Assembly (NCBI GenBank): GCA_041655955.1
Contig: JBBAEN010000001.1
Location: 744,001 to 808,000 of the forward strand
From: Micavibrio_A sp041655955
Lineage (GTDB): Bacteria > Pseudomonadota > Alphaproteobacteria > Micavibrionales > Micavibrionaceae
DNA length: 64,000 bases
Direction of reading: 5' to 3'
Positions 40,729 through 49,483 of this stretch are shown piece after piece. Under the pieces are notes generated by a model. The model had not been told where the DNA came from, made no database searches, and was given only the letters and a program-made list of their open reading frames with translations. Every line of letters begins with the position of its first letter. The first letter of the stretch is position 1. The position numbers were made by a program, and so were the translations under genes.

Positions 40729-43275
40729 TTACCCTTCCAGCGCTTCCTTGACCTTTTCGGCGAGCTGTTTGAGCGTGAAGGGTTTCGGCAGGAAGAAGAT
40801 ATTCTTGCCCATATGATCCTTGAGCCTGTCTTCCGTGTATCCTGAAATAAAGATGATTTTAAGGTTCGGCGAGCCCTCGCGGATTTTTTGCGCCATGGTC
40901 GGCCCGTCCATGCCGGGCATCATGACATCGGTAATCAGCAGATCGATATTATCAATACCGCTTTCGTCAACGAGCTTCAGCGCGGCTTCCGCATGCTCCG
41001 CGCCCAGAACCTCATAGCCCTTGTTGGTCAGGGCTCGGGTGGAGAAGGTGCGGACTGCATCTTCGTCTTCGACGAGCAGGATGCGCGCGCTGCCTGTGAG
41101 ATCGCGCGTCTTTTCCTCTTCGATAGATTCAATCTTTTCAACCACCGCCTCGCTTTCCGAAAGGCGCGGCAGATAGATGGAGAAACTCGTCCCCTCCCCC
41201 ATCACCGATTCAATCGCGAGATAGCCGCCCGTCTGGCGGATAATCCCGTAAACGGTCGCAAGGCCCAGCCCCGTCCCCTGCCCCACGCCTTTCGTCGTAA
41301 AGAACGGCTCCAGAATCCGGTTCATAAGTTCGGGCGGAATGCCGCAGCCCGAATCCTTTACGTCGATAACGACCCATTCGCCGGCGGGGATTTCATCGTT
41401 GATCGTTTTTTGCGGCCTGTCGTTTTTATAAGGGCGCGTCGTGATGGAAAGCTTTCCGCCCTGTTCCATCGCGTCGCGGGCGTTGACGGCAAGGTTGATG
41501 AGAACCTGTTCCATCTGCCCCGTATCGACCTTGACCAGCCCAAGTTCCAGCCCGTGATGCAGTTCAAGCTCGATATTCGCGCCGATCAGGCGGCGCAGCA
41601 AATGCGATACTTCGGTCAATATATCGGTGATGTCCTGCACCTTGGGCCGCAGGGTTTGCTGGCGCGAAAAGGCCAAGAGCTGGCGCACGAGATTGGCGGC
41701 GCGGTTGGAGTTCTGCTTGATCTGCATGATATCGCCGAAAGACGGATCGCCCGGCTTGTGGCGCAGGAGGAGCAAATCGCAAAAGCCGATAATGGCAGTC
41801 AGAAGATTGTTGAAATCATGCGCGATACCGCCCGCGAGCTGGCCTATCGCCTGCATCTTTTGCGACTGGACGAACTGCGCTTCGAGCTGTTTTTGCTCGC
41901 TCAAATCAAGGAAGTGCAAAACGATATTGTCGCTGCCGCGGATTTTGCGGGCATGCATCTGCGCCGCGACATCCTGTTTCCCTTTCAGGATGATTTCCAT
42001 CGGGCCGGGAAGCTTTTGCCCCTCGCCGATAAGCTTCAGGGCGGCCAATGCCTTGTCTTTGGAATCGCCCGTCAAGAGCGCGCCGATGGGACGCCCTTCA
42101 ACATCCGTCACTGAAAGCCCCAGCATCGCCAATAGCGCCGCGTTGCAATCGCGCATCACGCCGCCTTCATCGACAAGGACGATGCCGAGCGGCGCTTCTT
42201 CGAAAAATTTCTGGAAACGGTCTTCGGACGCTTCGAGCGCCTGCCGCATTTCGCGCTCCGCCGTAAGGTCGTGGACGACGCCGCGCGTACGCACCCGCCC
42301 CTCATCCTCGAACACCACCGTCTGGTTGACCGAGGCAAGAAAGGTGCGCCCGCCGACGCCTTTCATCAAAAGCTCCGCAACCTGCCGCGTCCCGCCTTTT
42401 TCAAGAATATCGTAAGGCGCGCCGCCGCGCGGCGGTACTTCCATGAAGGAGTGGAGGTTCGCGCCTTGCAGCAGGGTTTCGATATCCTCGCCAAGCCAGC
42501 GGGCAAGCGTCGCATTGACGAACACGAAATGCCCTTTTTCATCGACGGAAAAAAACCCGACAGGCGCGTTGTCGGTAAAGTCGATGAGCTTTTCCCGCTC
42601 TTCGCGGATGGAGCGTTCAATCTCCCGCTGATGCGTCGTATCATCGACGCGCCAATGGACATAGCCCGCCCATCCGGCCACGGGCTGGGTTGAAACGGCG
42701 AACCAGCGCTCGCGCTCGCCTTGAACGGATTTAAGCTCAATGGAATCGGGAAGGCCCTTTTGCGCCTGCTCCGCAAGGCTTTTGAAATGGGCGAGCGCCG
42801 CCGCGTCATCGGCAAAAAGACTGGCAAAGGCCTGAAGGCCCGCACGCCCGCTTTCCTCGCACAGATCGTCGAATTTCTGGTTGGAATAAATGACATTGTC
42901 CGCGCCGTCGGTGATAAGCCGCGCGCCGGGACTGCCTTCAATCACTTCGCGGATCAGCATCCGCTCTTTTTCCTTCACGCCGTAATTGAAAAGGAATTTT
43001 TGAAAAAGAAAGGCCGCGACGCTCGCGCCGATAAACACCGCCCCCGCAAGCGCCATCGTCGCCGTGTCGATATCAAGCAGCACCGCAAGCGCGACACAGA
43101 CCAGCACATAGACGAACGCAAAGAGAATCCCGACGAAAATCCGGCGCACGCGGCGCATGGCTTCGGCGGGCTCATCCTGCTGGGGCGCCGTCTGGCGGGC
43201 GATGAATTCGGAATGATCAAGGCTCATGGTGGCCAAGAATGCCATATTTATGAAGGGCTTGACCAGCCCCCACAT
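40729..43275 (-). CDS. cckA: hybrid sensor histidine kinase CckA
   Basis: An 848-residue membrane kinase/phosphatase. Two membrane segments at about 45-95 are followed by three PAS-like domains (about 105-450), the H-box GGIAHDFNNLLTAIIGF (about 482), an HATPase domain (FFTTKGVGQGTGLGLATVYG) and a receiver with the phospho-Asp in LLITDVMMPGMDG (about 786). H-box and DHp sequences match CckA, which through ChpT controls CtrA. The start is uncertain: 43275, 43245 and 43227 (MSLDHSEF) are all possible and none has a strong ribosome site. It follows flhB by 40 bp, at the end of the flagellar operon. Confidence 0.88.
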   Translation of the reverse strand: MWGLVKPFINMAFLATMSLDHSEFIARQTAPQQDEPAEAMRRVRRIFVGILFAFVYVLVCVALAVLLDIDTATMALAGAVFIGASVAAFLFQKFLFNYGVKEKERMLIREVIEGSPGARLITDGADNVIYSNQKFDDLCEESGRAGLQAFASLFADDAAALAHFKSLAEQAQKGLPDSIELKSVQGERERWFAVSTQPVAGWAGYVHWRVDDTTHQREIERSIREEREKLIDFTDNAPVGFFSVDEKGHFVFVNATLARWLGEDIETLLQGANLHSFMEVPPRGGAPYDILEKGGTRQVAELLMKGVGGRTFLASVNQTVVFEDEGRVRTRGVVHDLTAEREMRQALEASEDRFQKFFEEAPLGIVLVDEGGVMRDCNAALLAMLGLSVTDVEGRPIGALLTGDSKDKALAALKLIGEGQKLPGPMEIILKGKQDVAAQMHARKIRGSDNIVLHFLDLSEQKQLEAQFVQSQKMQAIGQLAGGIAHDFNNLLTAIIGFCDLLLLRHKPGDPSFGDIMQIKQNSNRAANLVRQLLAFSRQQTLRPKVQDITDILTEVSHLLRRLIGANIELELHHGLELGLVKVDTGQMEQVLINLAVNARDAMEQGGKLSITTRPYKNDRPQKTINDEIPAGEWVVIDVKDSGCGIPPELMNRILEPFFTTKGVGQGTGLGLATVYGIIRQTGGYLAIESVMGEGTSFSIYLPRLSESEAVVEKIESIEEEKTRDLTGSARILLVEDEDAVRTFSTRALTNKGYEVLGAEHAEAALKLVDESGIDNIDLLITDVMMPGMDGPTMAQKIREGSPNLKIIFISGYTEDRLKDHMGKNIFFLPKPFTLKQLAEKVKEALEG

Positions 43276-43315
43276 GGTTTTTCAAGGGGGTATGAACAGG
43301 AAAACCGGCAAAAGC

Positions 43316-44389
43316 CTAGTTCAGCTTGCCTTTCAGGCGGAAGACATAGGAGATAATTTCGGCAACCGCCTTATAATGCTCCGGCGGAACCATCTCGTCC
43401 ACATCGACCGTATCGAATAAAACACGGGCCAAAGGCGGATTGGGCAGGATGGTGACATCATGTTCGCGGGCCGCCTCGCGGATGCGCATGGCAAGCTCGT
43501 CCACCCCCTTTGCAACGACAATCGGGGCTTCGTTTTCATCGGGATTATATTTAAGCGCCACGGAATAATGGGTCGGGTTGGTAATGACGACGTCGGCCTC
43601 CGGCACGGCCTGCATCATCCGCATCCGCGCACGCTCTTGCCGGAGCTGGCGCAGCTTTGACTTGACCACCGGATCGCCTTCGCTCTGCCTGTATTCGTCC
43701 TTCAGCTCCTGCTTCGTCATGCGCATTTTCTTCATATGCTCATAACGCTGATAGACGAGATCGATGACGGCGACGACGAAGAGGACGACCAATATGCCGA
43801 TCAAAAGCCGTGTCACCAAAGAGGTCAGCTCGTCCAGCGCCAGCCCCACGGGCAGGCCGACCATATGATCGATGGAGCCGAAAAACGGCTTGATAATCAA
43901 AAAGCCGACAAAGGAGATAATGGAAAGCTTGAGGATGCCTTTGACGAATTCCATGATAGAGCGCATGGAAAACAGCCGGGAAAACCCCTTGACGGGCGAG
44001 ATCTTGCTCAAATCCGGCTTGATGGTTTCGGGCGCGAAAAGCGGGCCGACCTGCGCAAACGGCCCCACGAAAGCCGCGACGACGAGAAAAAGCAGCGGCA
44101 GCATCAAAAGAAGGAGGATTTCACGCAGCGCGGCCACGACAATATATTGCATCCCGCCCGGAAGCGGCGGCATTTCATGGGCGTTGGCGATGTAGGAGCG
44201 CATGACTTCGGTCAGCCCCGCCATCATGCCCGGCCCCATGGCAAGGACGACGATGGTTCCCGCAAGCAGCATTATCCAGTTATTGATCTCGCGCGATAGC
44301 GGAACCTGCCCCTTCTTTCTGGCGTCATCCAGTTTCTTGGGGGTGGGGTCTTCCGTTTTCGAGGATTCGTCCTGTTCGCTGTCGCTCAT
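43316..44389 (-). CDS. flhB: flagellar export switch protein FlhB
   Basis: A 357-residue inner-membrane component of the flagellar type III export gate that switches substrate class. The N-terminal cytoplasmic KTEDPTPKKLDDARKKGQVP, four membrane helices and the autocleavage site NPTH (about 270, in VVITNPTHYSVALKY) are visible. The cytosolic FlhBc domain is complete. It begins 3 bp after fliR; cckA follows. Confidence 0.95.
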   Translation of the reverse strand: MSDSEQDESSKTEDPTPKKLDDARKKGQVPLSREINNWIMLLAGTIVVLAMGPGMMAGLTEVMRSYIANAHEMPPLPGGMQYIVVAALREILLLLMLPLLFLVVAAFVGPFAQVGPLFAPETIKPDLSKISPVKGFSRLFSMRSIMEFVKGILKLSIISFVGFLIIKPFFGSIDHMVGLPVGLALDELTSLVTRLLIGILVVLFVVAVIDLVYQRYEHMKKMRMTKQELKDEYRQSEGDPVVKSKLRQLRQERARMRMMQAVPEADVVITNPTHYSVALKYNPDENEAPIVVAKGVDELAMRIREAAREHDVTILPNPPLARVLFDTVDVDEMVPPEHYKAVAEIISYVFRLKGKLN

Positions 44390-44392
44390 GCC

Positions 44393-45169
44393 CTACCCCC
44401 CGCTCGCTTTCAGGAAGAAGATCATGCCCGCCTCGAAACGGGAAAGGAAGAACAGCATCATGGCCGGGAGGACGATGGCGAGCGTCACGAGGCTCAGCAT
44501 AATCTGGATCGGCAGGGCCAGGATAAAAACCTGCACCTGCGGCATCAGGCGGGAAAGAACCCCCATGCCGATATAAAGAAGCAGCGATATCACGATAAAC
44601 GGCGTTGCCATCTGGAACCCCGTTAAAAAGCTCGCGGACACGGCGCGGGCGGCAAGTTCGGCCATGCTGCCTGAATCCGGCACGCCGCCAATGGGGAAAA
44701 GCTCATAACTTTCGACAAGCCCGTGGATGAGGAGATGGTGCAAATTGGTTACAAAAAGCAGCGTGACCGCCATGACCGACAGGAAAGCGCCGTAAACCGA
44801 TCCCTGCACCGCCAGCGAGGGGTTGAAGACTTGCGCGTTCGCCATACCCGACACCATGGAGACAATCATCCCCGCCGTATCGACCGCCATCATCAGGATG
44901 CGGGCGATCGTCCCGATAAAAAGGCCGGTTATAAATTCTATGGCGATAAGCGCCGCCATCACGGCAAAGCCCGGCAAGGGCACCGGAATATAGGGGCGGA
45001 TAAGCGGCGAGATGACGAGGCTCAGCCCCAGCGCGATATAGAGCCTGATATTGGCCGGCACGAACGAATCCCCGATGCCGGGCATGATCATCATGGCCGT
45101 CCCGAAACGGACAAAGATGATCATAAAGGCGAAAACGCCCGTCACCATAAATTCTTCAAGAAGGCCCAT
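44393..45169 (-). CDS. fliR: flagellar export gate protein FliR
   Basis: A 258-residue membrane protein with six hydrophobic segments. It is a component of the FliP5Q4R1 export gate. The motif ALGLSLVISPLIRPYIPVP and the long loop with GSVYGAFLSVMAVTLLFVTN fit FliR. It lies 101 bp after fliQ and 3 bp before flhB. Confidence 0.93.
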   Translation of the reverse strand: MGLLEEFMVTGVFAFMIIFVRFGTAMMIMPGIGDSFVPANIRLYIALGLSLVISPLIRPYIPVPLPGFAVMAALIAIEFITGLFIGTIARILMMAVDTAGMIVSMVSGMANAQVFNPSLAVQGSVYGAFLSVMAVTLLFVTNLHHLLIHGLVESYELFPIGGVPDSGSMAELAARAVSASFLTGFQMATPFIVISLLLYIGMGVLSRLMPQVQVFILALPIQIMLSLVTLAIVLPAMMLFFLSRFEAGMIFFLKASGG

Positions 45170-45270
45170 AGGTTATCTTCCACCAAACCCCGTCCAAAAA
45201 CCAGACCCGATTTGGATCTTCCCGGCCATGGCAACAGGAAAAGGGGTTCAAGCCCCAAGCGGCCGGATTG

Positions 45271-45537
45271 TTACCCGATTCCGACAATCTTGTCGGCAAT
45301 CACATCCATGAATTTTTGCATCGACGACACGAAAAGCGGAAACAGGACGAAGATGGACATAAAAATAGCCAGAATCTTGGGAACGAAGACAAGCGTCATT
45401 TCCTGAATCTGCGTCAAGGCCTGAACGAGCGCTATCGTAACGCCGACAATCAGACCGACAATCATGACGGGCGCGCCGATCTTGACGATCAGCATGATCG
45501 CCTCGCGCGCTATATCAATGATCTCTGTTTCGTTCAT
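45271..45537 (-). CDS. fliQ: flagellar export gate protein FliQ
   Basis: An 88-residue protein with two membrane helices (MIVGLIVGVTIALVQALTQI and the FVPKILAIFMSIFVLFPL segment). The ATG at 45537 (MNETEIIDIAREA) gives the standard FliQ length and N-terminus; the frame is open 8 codons further upstream. Confidence 0.93.
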   Translation of the reverse strand: MNETEIIDIAREAIMLIVKIGAPVMIVGLIVGVTIALVQALTQIQEMTLVFVPKILAIFMSIFVLFPLFVSSMQKFMDVIADKIVGIG

Positions 45538-45628
45538 GGCTCTCAGGATACGGGATAGCACAGCCGTTGGAAACGAAAAAATGGGACTCTTCCCCGCTTC
45601 ATCGCCGCGTCCGTCACGATCCTGCCGG

Positions 45629-45943
45629 TTATACCGGCATCCGCATGATTTCCTGATAGGCGGTAATCAGGCGGTCGCGCACGGCGACCACGGTCTGGAG
45701 CGTCATATCCGCCGCATTCACCGCACGGACGACATCGGGAAGCGACGCTTCGCCGGCCACGGCGCGGGCAGTCATCTGCTCGCCCTTACGCATGCTGCCG
45801 ATGCTGCTCACGACGGCGTTTTTCAAGAGATCGCCAAAGCTCGCTTTTTGGGCCTCTTCGCCCGTAACTCCGCCAAGCTGGACTTTGGCCATATTCGCAT
45901 AGGCTCCGGCAGCGGCGGCAGGGTTTGCTATTTTATCGACCAT
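45629..45943 (-). CDS. fliE: flagellar hook-basal body complex protein FliE
   Basis: A 104-residue MS ring/rod junction protein. The C-terminal part is typical: VNAADMTLQTVVAVRDRLIT and AYQEIMRMPV. It is secreted by the flagellar system without a signal peptide. Placed between flgC and fliQ, as in many flagellar operons. Confidence 0.92.
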   Translation of the reverse strand: MVDKIANPAAAAGAYANMAKVQLGGVTGEEAQKASFGDLLKNAVVSSIGSMRKGEQMTARAVAGEASLPDVVRAVNAADMTLQTVVAVRDRLITAYQEIMRMPV

Positions 45944-46019
45944 AATGCGTTCACTCCGTTTTAAAGACCGCCATATCTTATCATAAAGAGCGTTTTATCA
46001 AAACGCTCTAACAAACATG

Positions 46020-46517
46020 CTAGCGCAACAGCTCGATCGTCCGCTGCGCCATGGTGCGCGACGTTTCCATCATGCCGAGATTGGCTTCATAGGAGCGCTG
46101 CGCCTCGCGCATGTCGGTCAGCTCCACAACCATGTTCACATTCGGCATTTTCACATAACCCGCATCGTCCGCGCCCGGATGATCCGGCATGTATTTCAGG
46201 ACATAATCGTTCTTTCGGTCGTCGCGTATATCCTTTACCCGCACCAGTTCGGCATTATGGTCGCGGTCGCGCCTGTTTTCGAACACGATGACTTTGCGCG
46301 TATAGGGATCCCCGTCCGGCGTCAAAGCCGCCGTCTGGGCATTTGCGATATTTTCTGAAATAACCCGGCTGCGCTCGCTCTGCGCCTTCATACCGTGCGC
46401 GGAAACGGTCATGCTCGTCCACATATCCTTGGCCTGTGCCGATGCCGGAAGCGCGGCGCCCATGCCGCCCGCGACAAACGAAAAAACCATCAACAATACC
46501 GCAAAATTTTTCATCAT
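46020..46517 (-). CDS. flgC: flagellar proximal rod protein FlgC with apparent Sec signal peptide
   Basis: Residues 32-165 are a complete FlgC: MWTSMTVSAHGMKAQSERSR, VISENIANAQT and a C-terminal EANLGMMETSRTMAQRTIEL. In front is a 31-residue extension, MMKNFAVLLMVFSFVAGGMG then AALPASAQA, with the n-, h- and c-regions of a Sec signal peptide and an AQA cleavage site. Ordinary FlgC starts at the residue matching Met32. Met32 has no spaced ribosome site, while GGAAACAGGGA precedes Met1, so the long form is probably real. Confidence 0.9.
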   Translation of the reverse strand: MMKNFAVLLMVFSFVAGGMGAALPASAQAKDMWTSMTVSAHGMKAQSERSRVISENIANAQTAALTPDGDPYTRKVIVFENRRDRDHNAELVRVKDIRDDRKNDYVLKYMPDHPGADDAGYVKMPNVNMVVELTDMREAQRSYEANLGMMETSRTMAQRTIELLR

Positions 46518-46556
46518 TCCCTGCCTGTTTCCAAAACCGTTTTCAATGCCCGCCGC

Positions 46557-46967
46557 CTATTGCTGGCGGCCCAGCGCCGTGCGGAACATACCGGACTGCT
46601 TGCTCATCAAATTCGTCAGCAAATTATAATCCATCTGGGTCTTGGAGGCTTTCACCATCTGCTCTTCCAGAATAACCGCATTTTTGTCCGGCGCGACTTC
46701 GTATGTCCAGCGATCCTTATGATCGCGCGGGCGCTCCATCACATTGGGATTGGGCAAATGTTTGTCATTCGTCGTTTCCATCGTCACGCGCTGCGTACCC
46801 GTCAGTTTTTTGAGGATGGAGCCGAAATCGACATCCGTAAGATCTTTGGACACATAGCCGGGCGTGTCGGCATTGGCGATATTCTGCGCCAGTATTTCCT
46901 GCCGTTTGTCGAGATAATTCATTTTGGCGGCCATCGCCTTCATCAACGGTAAATCACCCAAAGACAT
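46557..46967 (-). CDS. flgB: flagellar proximal rod protein FlgB
   Basis: A 136-residue rod protein, first gene of the flgB-flgC-fliE-fliQ-fliR-flhB-cckA run. The N-terminal rod signature is LDKRQEILAQNIANADTPGY. The C-terminal helix (QMDYNLLTNLMSKQSGMFRT) is typical. No signal peptide, unlike the neighbouring FlgC. A sigma-54-like site lies 45 bp upstream. Confidence 0.94.
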   Translation of the reverse strand: MSLGDLPLMKAMAAKMNYLDKRQEILAQNIANADTPGYVSKDLTDVDFGSILKKLTGTQRVTMETTNDKHLPNPNVMERPRDHKDRWTYEVAPDKNAVILEEQMVKASKTQMDYNLLTNLMSKQSGMFRTALGRQQ

Positions 46968-47011
46968 TGTATTTTCTTATCCCTTTGTTAGTCTGAACCT
47001 GCCAGAAACAG

Positions 47012-47027
47012 TGCAGGAACCGTGCCA
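47012..47027 (-). promoter_or_regulatory. candidate sigma-54 promoter of the flgB operon
   Basis: On the minus strand TGGCACGGTTCCTGCA: GG and GC separated by 10 bp, as in the -24/-12 consensus. It abuts the start codon of the divergent flhB-like gene. Confidence 0.6.
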
Positions 47028-47399
47028 ATGACGGACATTCCCGAAAATACCGGCGATGACCACCTCAAGCCATTGAACATAAAAGAAAAAACGGAGCGAC
47101 AGACTGCCGTTGCCATCAAGGATCGGACGCGCGAACGGCAAGTTCCGCAAGTCACCGCCGCCGGACGGGGAGAAATTGCCGGGAAAATCCTGCAACTCGC
47201 CTTCGAGAACGGCATCAAGGTCAAGGAGGACGCCCCGCTCGCCGAAATGCTGGCGGCGGTGGAGCTGGATTCCCCCATCCCCTCCGAAGCTTTTATGGCG
47301 GTCGCGGAGATACTTTATTATGTGTACCGCGCAAATGGCGCGCCAAACCCCTTTGATGCCGTGCTTAAGGATGATAAAGAGGGGGGAAGAAAATCATAA
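47028..47399 (+). CDS. FlhB C-terminal-domain-like protein (FhlB type)
   Basis: A 123-residue soluble protein homologous to the cytosolic part of FlhB: TAVAIKDRTRERQVPQVTAA, GRGEIAGKILQLAFENGIKV, then AEILYYVYRANG. The NPTH cleavage site and the membrane domain are missing. Such stand-alone FhlB proteins occur in several flagellated bacteria and can partly replace FlhBc. The ATG at 47028 has AGGA 9 bp upstream; a GTG at 47022 is also in frame. Confidence 0.85.
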   Translation: MTDIPENTGDDHLKPLNIKEKTERQTAVAIKDRTRERQVPQVTAAGRGEIAGKILQLAFENGIKVKEDAPLAEMLAAVELDSPIPSEAFMAVAEILYYVYRANGAPNPFDAVLKDDKEGGRKS

Positions 47400-47445
47400 C
47401 CCCCAACGGTACAGCCGTATCTAATCATAAGGAACAGCCTTCACA

Positions 47446-47697
47446 ATGACTCCCGCAGAACTCCGCTCGGCAATGGACGACGTCAATAATTTTATCCTGG
47501 AATCCCAAGACAAGGTGCGCGGCGGGGAAATGGTCAGCCTTGCGGGGCTTGATGAAAAAGTCGCCACGATTTGCGCGCAGGTCGTTGCCCTGCCCGCCGA
47601 TGACGCCCACGATCTCCAGCCCCTGATGGCGGAAATGATAGGCCATCTGGAATCGCTTTCAAACGCCTTGAAAGAATTCAAGGACTCCCTCCAATAA
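47446..47697 (+). CDS. small helical protein in the fliO-fliP operon
   Basis: An 83-residue acidic, all-helical protein (MTPAELRSAMDDVNNFILES through LKEFKDSLQ) between the FhlB-like gene and fliO. Size, acidity and location recall flagellar secretion chaperones of the FliT/FlgN kind, but no sequence signature confirms it. Confidence 0.7.
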   Translation: MTPAELRSAMDDVNNFILESQDKVRGGEMVSLAGLDEKVATICAQVVALPADDAHDLQPLMAEMIGHLESLSNALKEFKDSLQ

Positions 47698-47724
47698 ACG
47701 ACGCAAGAGAGCGAGGCCCGCACC

Positions 47725-47997
47725 ATGGAAGCCGTCGATTACATCAAATTCATCGCCGCGCTCTGCCTTGTCCTCGGCATGATGGGGGGGCTTGCGCTGC
47801 TTTTGAAAAAGCTCGGCCTCGGCCACGGCCCGCTTGTCCATGGCGACAAAAGACGGATCAGGATTATCGAAACGCTGCCGCTCGACGCGCGCAGAAAGGC
47901 TGTATTATTCGCCTGCGACGATGCGGAGCATCTTGTCATTTTAGGCCCGGCGGGGGAAACTGTGGTCGAAACCAATATCAAAAAGCGCGATGTTTAA
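47725..47997 (+). CDS. fliO: flagellar biosynthetic protein FliO
   Basis: A 90-residue protein with one N-terminal membrane helix (FIAALCLVLGMMGGLALLLK) and a cytoplasmic part IRIIETLPLDARRKAVLFAC, typical of FliO, which assists assembly of the FliP ring. The last 8 bp overlap fliP. Confidence 0.88.
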   Translation: MEAVDYIKFIAALCLVLGMMGGLALLLKKLGLGHGPLVHGDKRRIRIIETLPLDARRKAVLFACDDAEHLVILGPAGETVVETNIKKRDV

Positions 47998-48856
47998 AAA
48001 ACGGGTCACGGCAGAGAACACGAAGGCGAACGGCGTAGCGGAAAGCGCGCGCAAATTACCGCGCAAACAGCAGCGGCGCCCCGCATCCTGCCGCCCTCTT
48101 CTGGCCGCACTCGCCATCCTTGCAAGCCTTGCCGCCATCCTCCACGCAAGCCCCGCGCTGGCGCAGGCCATTACGCTCGATCTCGGCGGCGAGGAAACGG
48201 GCACAGTATCGGGCCGCATCATCCAGATGGTCGCCCTGCTCACCATCTTATCGCTGGCGCCGTCCATCCTTATCATGATGACCTCCTTTACGCGGATCAT
48301 CGTGGTGCTGTCATTCCTGCGCACGGCCATGGGGATCCAGCAAACGCCGCCCAACACGGTCATCATCTCGCTCGCCCTGTTCCTGACATTCTTCATTATG
48401 TCGCCGACACTGAAAGCCGCCTATGATAACGGCGTCCAACCGCTCATCAATGCCGAAATCGACGAGGTTCAGGCATTCGAGCGCACCACGGCCCCCTTTC
48501 ACCAATTCATGATTCACCATGTGCGGGAAAAAGATCTCATCCTCTTTACGGAACTTTCGGATTCCGGCCCCTATGAAGAACAGGCCGACGTGCCGCTCCA
48601 TGTCCTTATCCCGGCCTTCATGATCTCGGAGCTGCGCCGCGCCTTTGAAATCGGCTTTATGATCTTCCTGCCCTTTATCATTATCGACATGGTGACGGCC
48701 TCGATCCTGATGTCGATGGGGATGATGATGCTGCCGCCCGTCATGATCTCGCTCCCTTTCAAGATCGTGTTTTTCGTCCTTGTGGACGGGTGGTACCTGA
48801 TTTGCGGATCGCTTATCCAAAGCTTCAACACCATGCCGATTACGCCTTCAGGTTAA
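47990..48856 (+). CDS. fliP: flagellar export gate protein FliP
   Basis: A 288-residue gate component. A basic N-terminal extension (about 30 residues) precedes the cleavable signal peptide LLAALAILASLAAILHASPA. The FliP signatures SFTRIIVVLSFLRTAMGIQQ and MGMMMLPPVMISLPFKI are complete. It overlaps fliO by 8 bp, which indicates coupling. Confidence 0.95.
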   Translation: MFKKRVTAENTKANGVAESARKLPRKQQRRPASCRPLLAALAILASLAAILHASPALAQAITLDLGGEETGTVSGRIIQMVALLTILSLAPSILIMMTSFTRIIVVLSFLRTAMGIQQTPPNTVIISLALFLTFFIMSPTLKAAYDNGVQPLINAEIDEVQAFERTTAPFHQFMIHHVREKDLILFTELSDSGPYEEQADVPLHVLIPAFMISELRRAFEIGFMIFLPFIIIDMVTASILMSMGMMMLPPVMISLPFKIVFFVLVDGWYLICGSLIQSFNTMPITPSG

Positions 48857-48883
48857 AGGCCAAATCAGGACAGCCGGCGTAAG

Positions 48884-49393
48884 ATGAGCAGCCTTGCCAG
48901 AAAAATATCCAGACAAAGACCCAAAAAAATACGAAGGGTCGCCGCCGGAAACAGCTCCCGCAAACCCGCCTTTGCCGCCGCCGCGGAACAGCGGCCGCCG
49001 GACGTGAGCGATCCCGGAATCTTTTGCGATTGCTACGGCACGCTTTACGCCCATCATTTTGAAAAGGATGACTTGCTTGTCGCCTATCTCAATGCCCGCC
49101 ATGGTGATGGTTGCAAAGTCAGGCTTATCAGCACGGCACCTTCGGATGTCTATCCAAAGATAAAATCCATCGGCCTGCATGACGATATCGTCCGCAGCCT
49201 TACCAACAAAGCGGCCTTTCATGGCGCTGTGCTGGAAATATTGATTGATGACGATCCCGTCAATCTTCGGGCGCAAACATTGTGGGATCCGCGCGCGCCC
49301 GCTTTCCGCAAGATGATGACGGATTACCTTGCAAAAAACACAGCCGCCGCGCCGGAAGAAATATCGTCGGCAGAAACATCACTGCGCCCGTAA
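48884..49393 (+). CDS. HAD-like hydrolase fold protein
   Basis: A 169-residue protein. After a basic N-terminal 40 residues, HAD motifs appear in order: motif I GIFCDCYGTLYA (nucleophile Asp, second Asp replaced by Tyr as in DxYGTL members), motif II VRLISTAPSD, and motif IV EILIDDDPVN. The cap domain is missing, so it is a minimal HAD protein. Phosphatase activity is possible but unproven. It is 27 bp after fliP, a surprising neighbour for an export gene. Confidence 0.7.
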   Translation: MSSLARKISRQRPKKIRRVAAGNSSRKPAFAAAAEQRPPDVSDPGIFCDCYGTLYAHHFEKDDLLVAYLNARHGDGCKVRLISTAPSDVYPKIKSIGLHDDIVRSLTNKAAFHGAVLEILIDDDPVNLRAQTLWDPRAPAFRKMMTDYLAKNTAAAPEEISSAETSLRP

Positions 49394-49483
49394 GAAGTCT
49401 GCCCCGATAAAAGATTGAAGAATATCCGGAAAAACCGCGCGCCGGTACGGCCCGGAAAGATTGCCGGTACGGGCTTATAAAAA

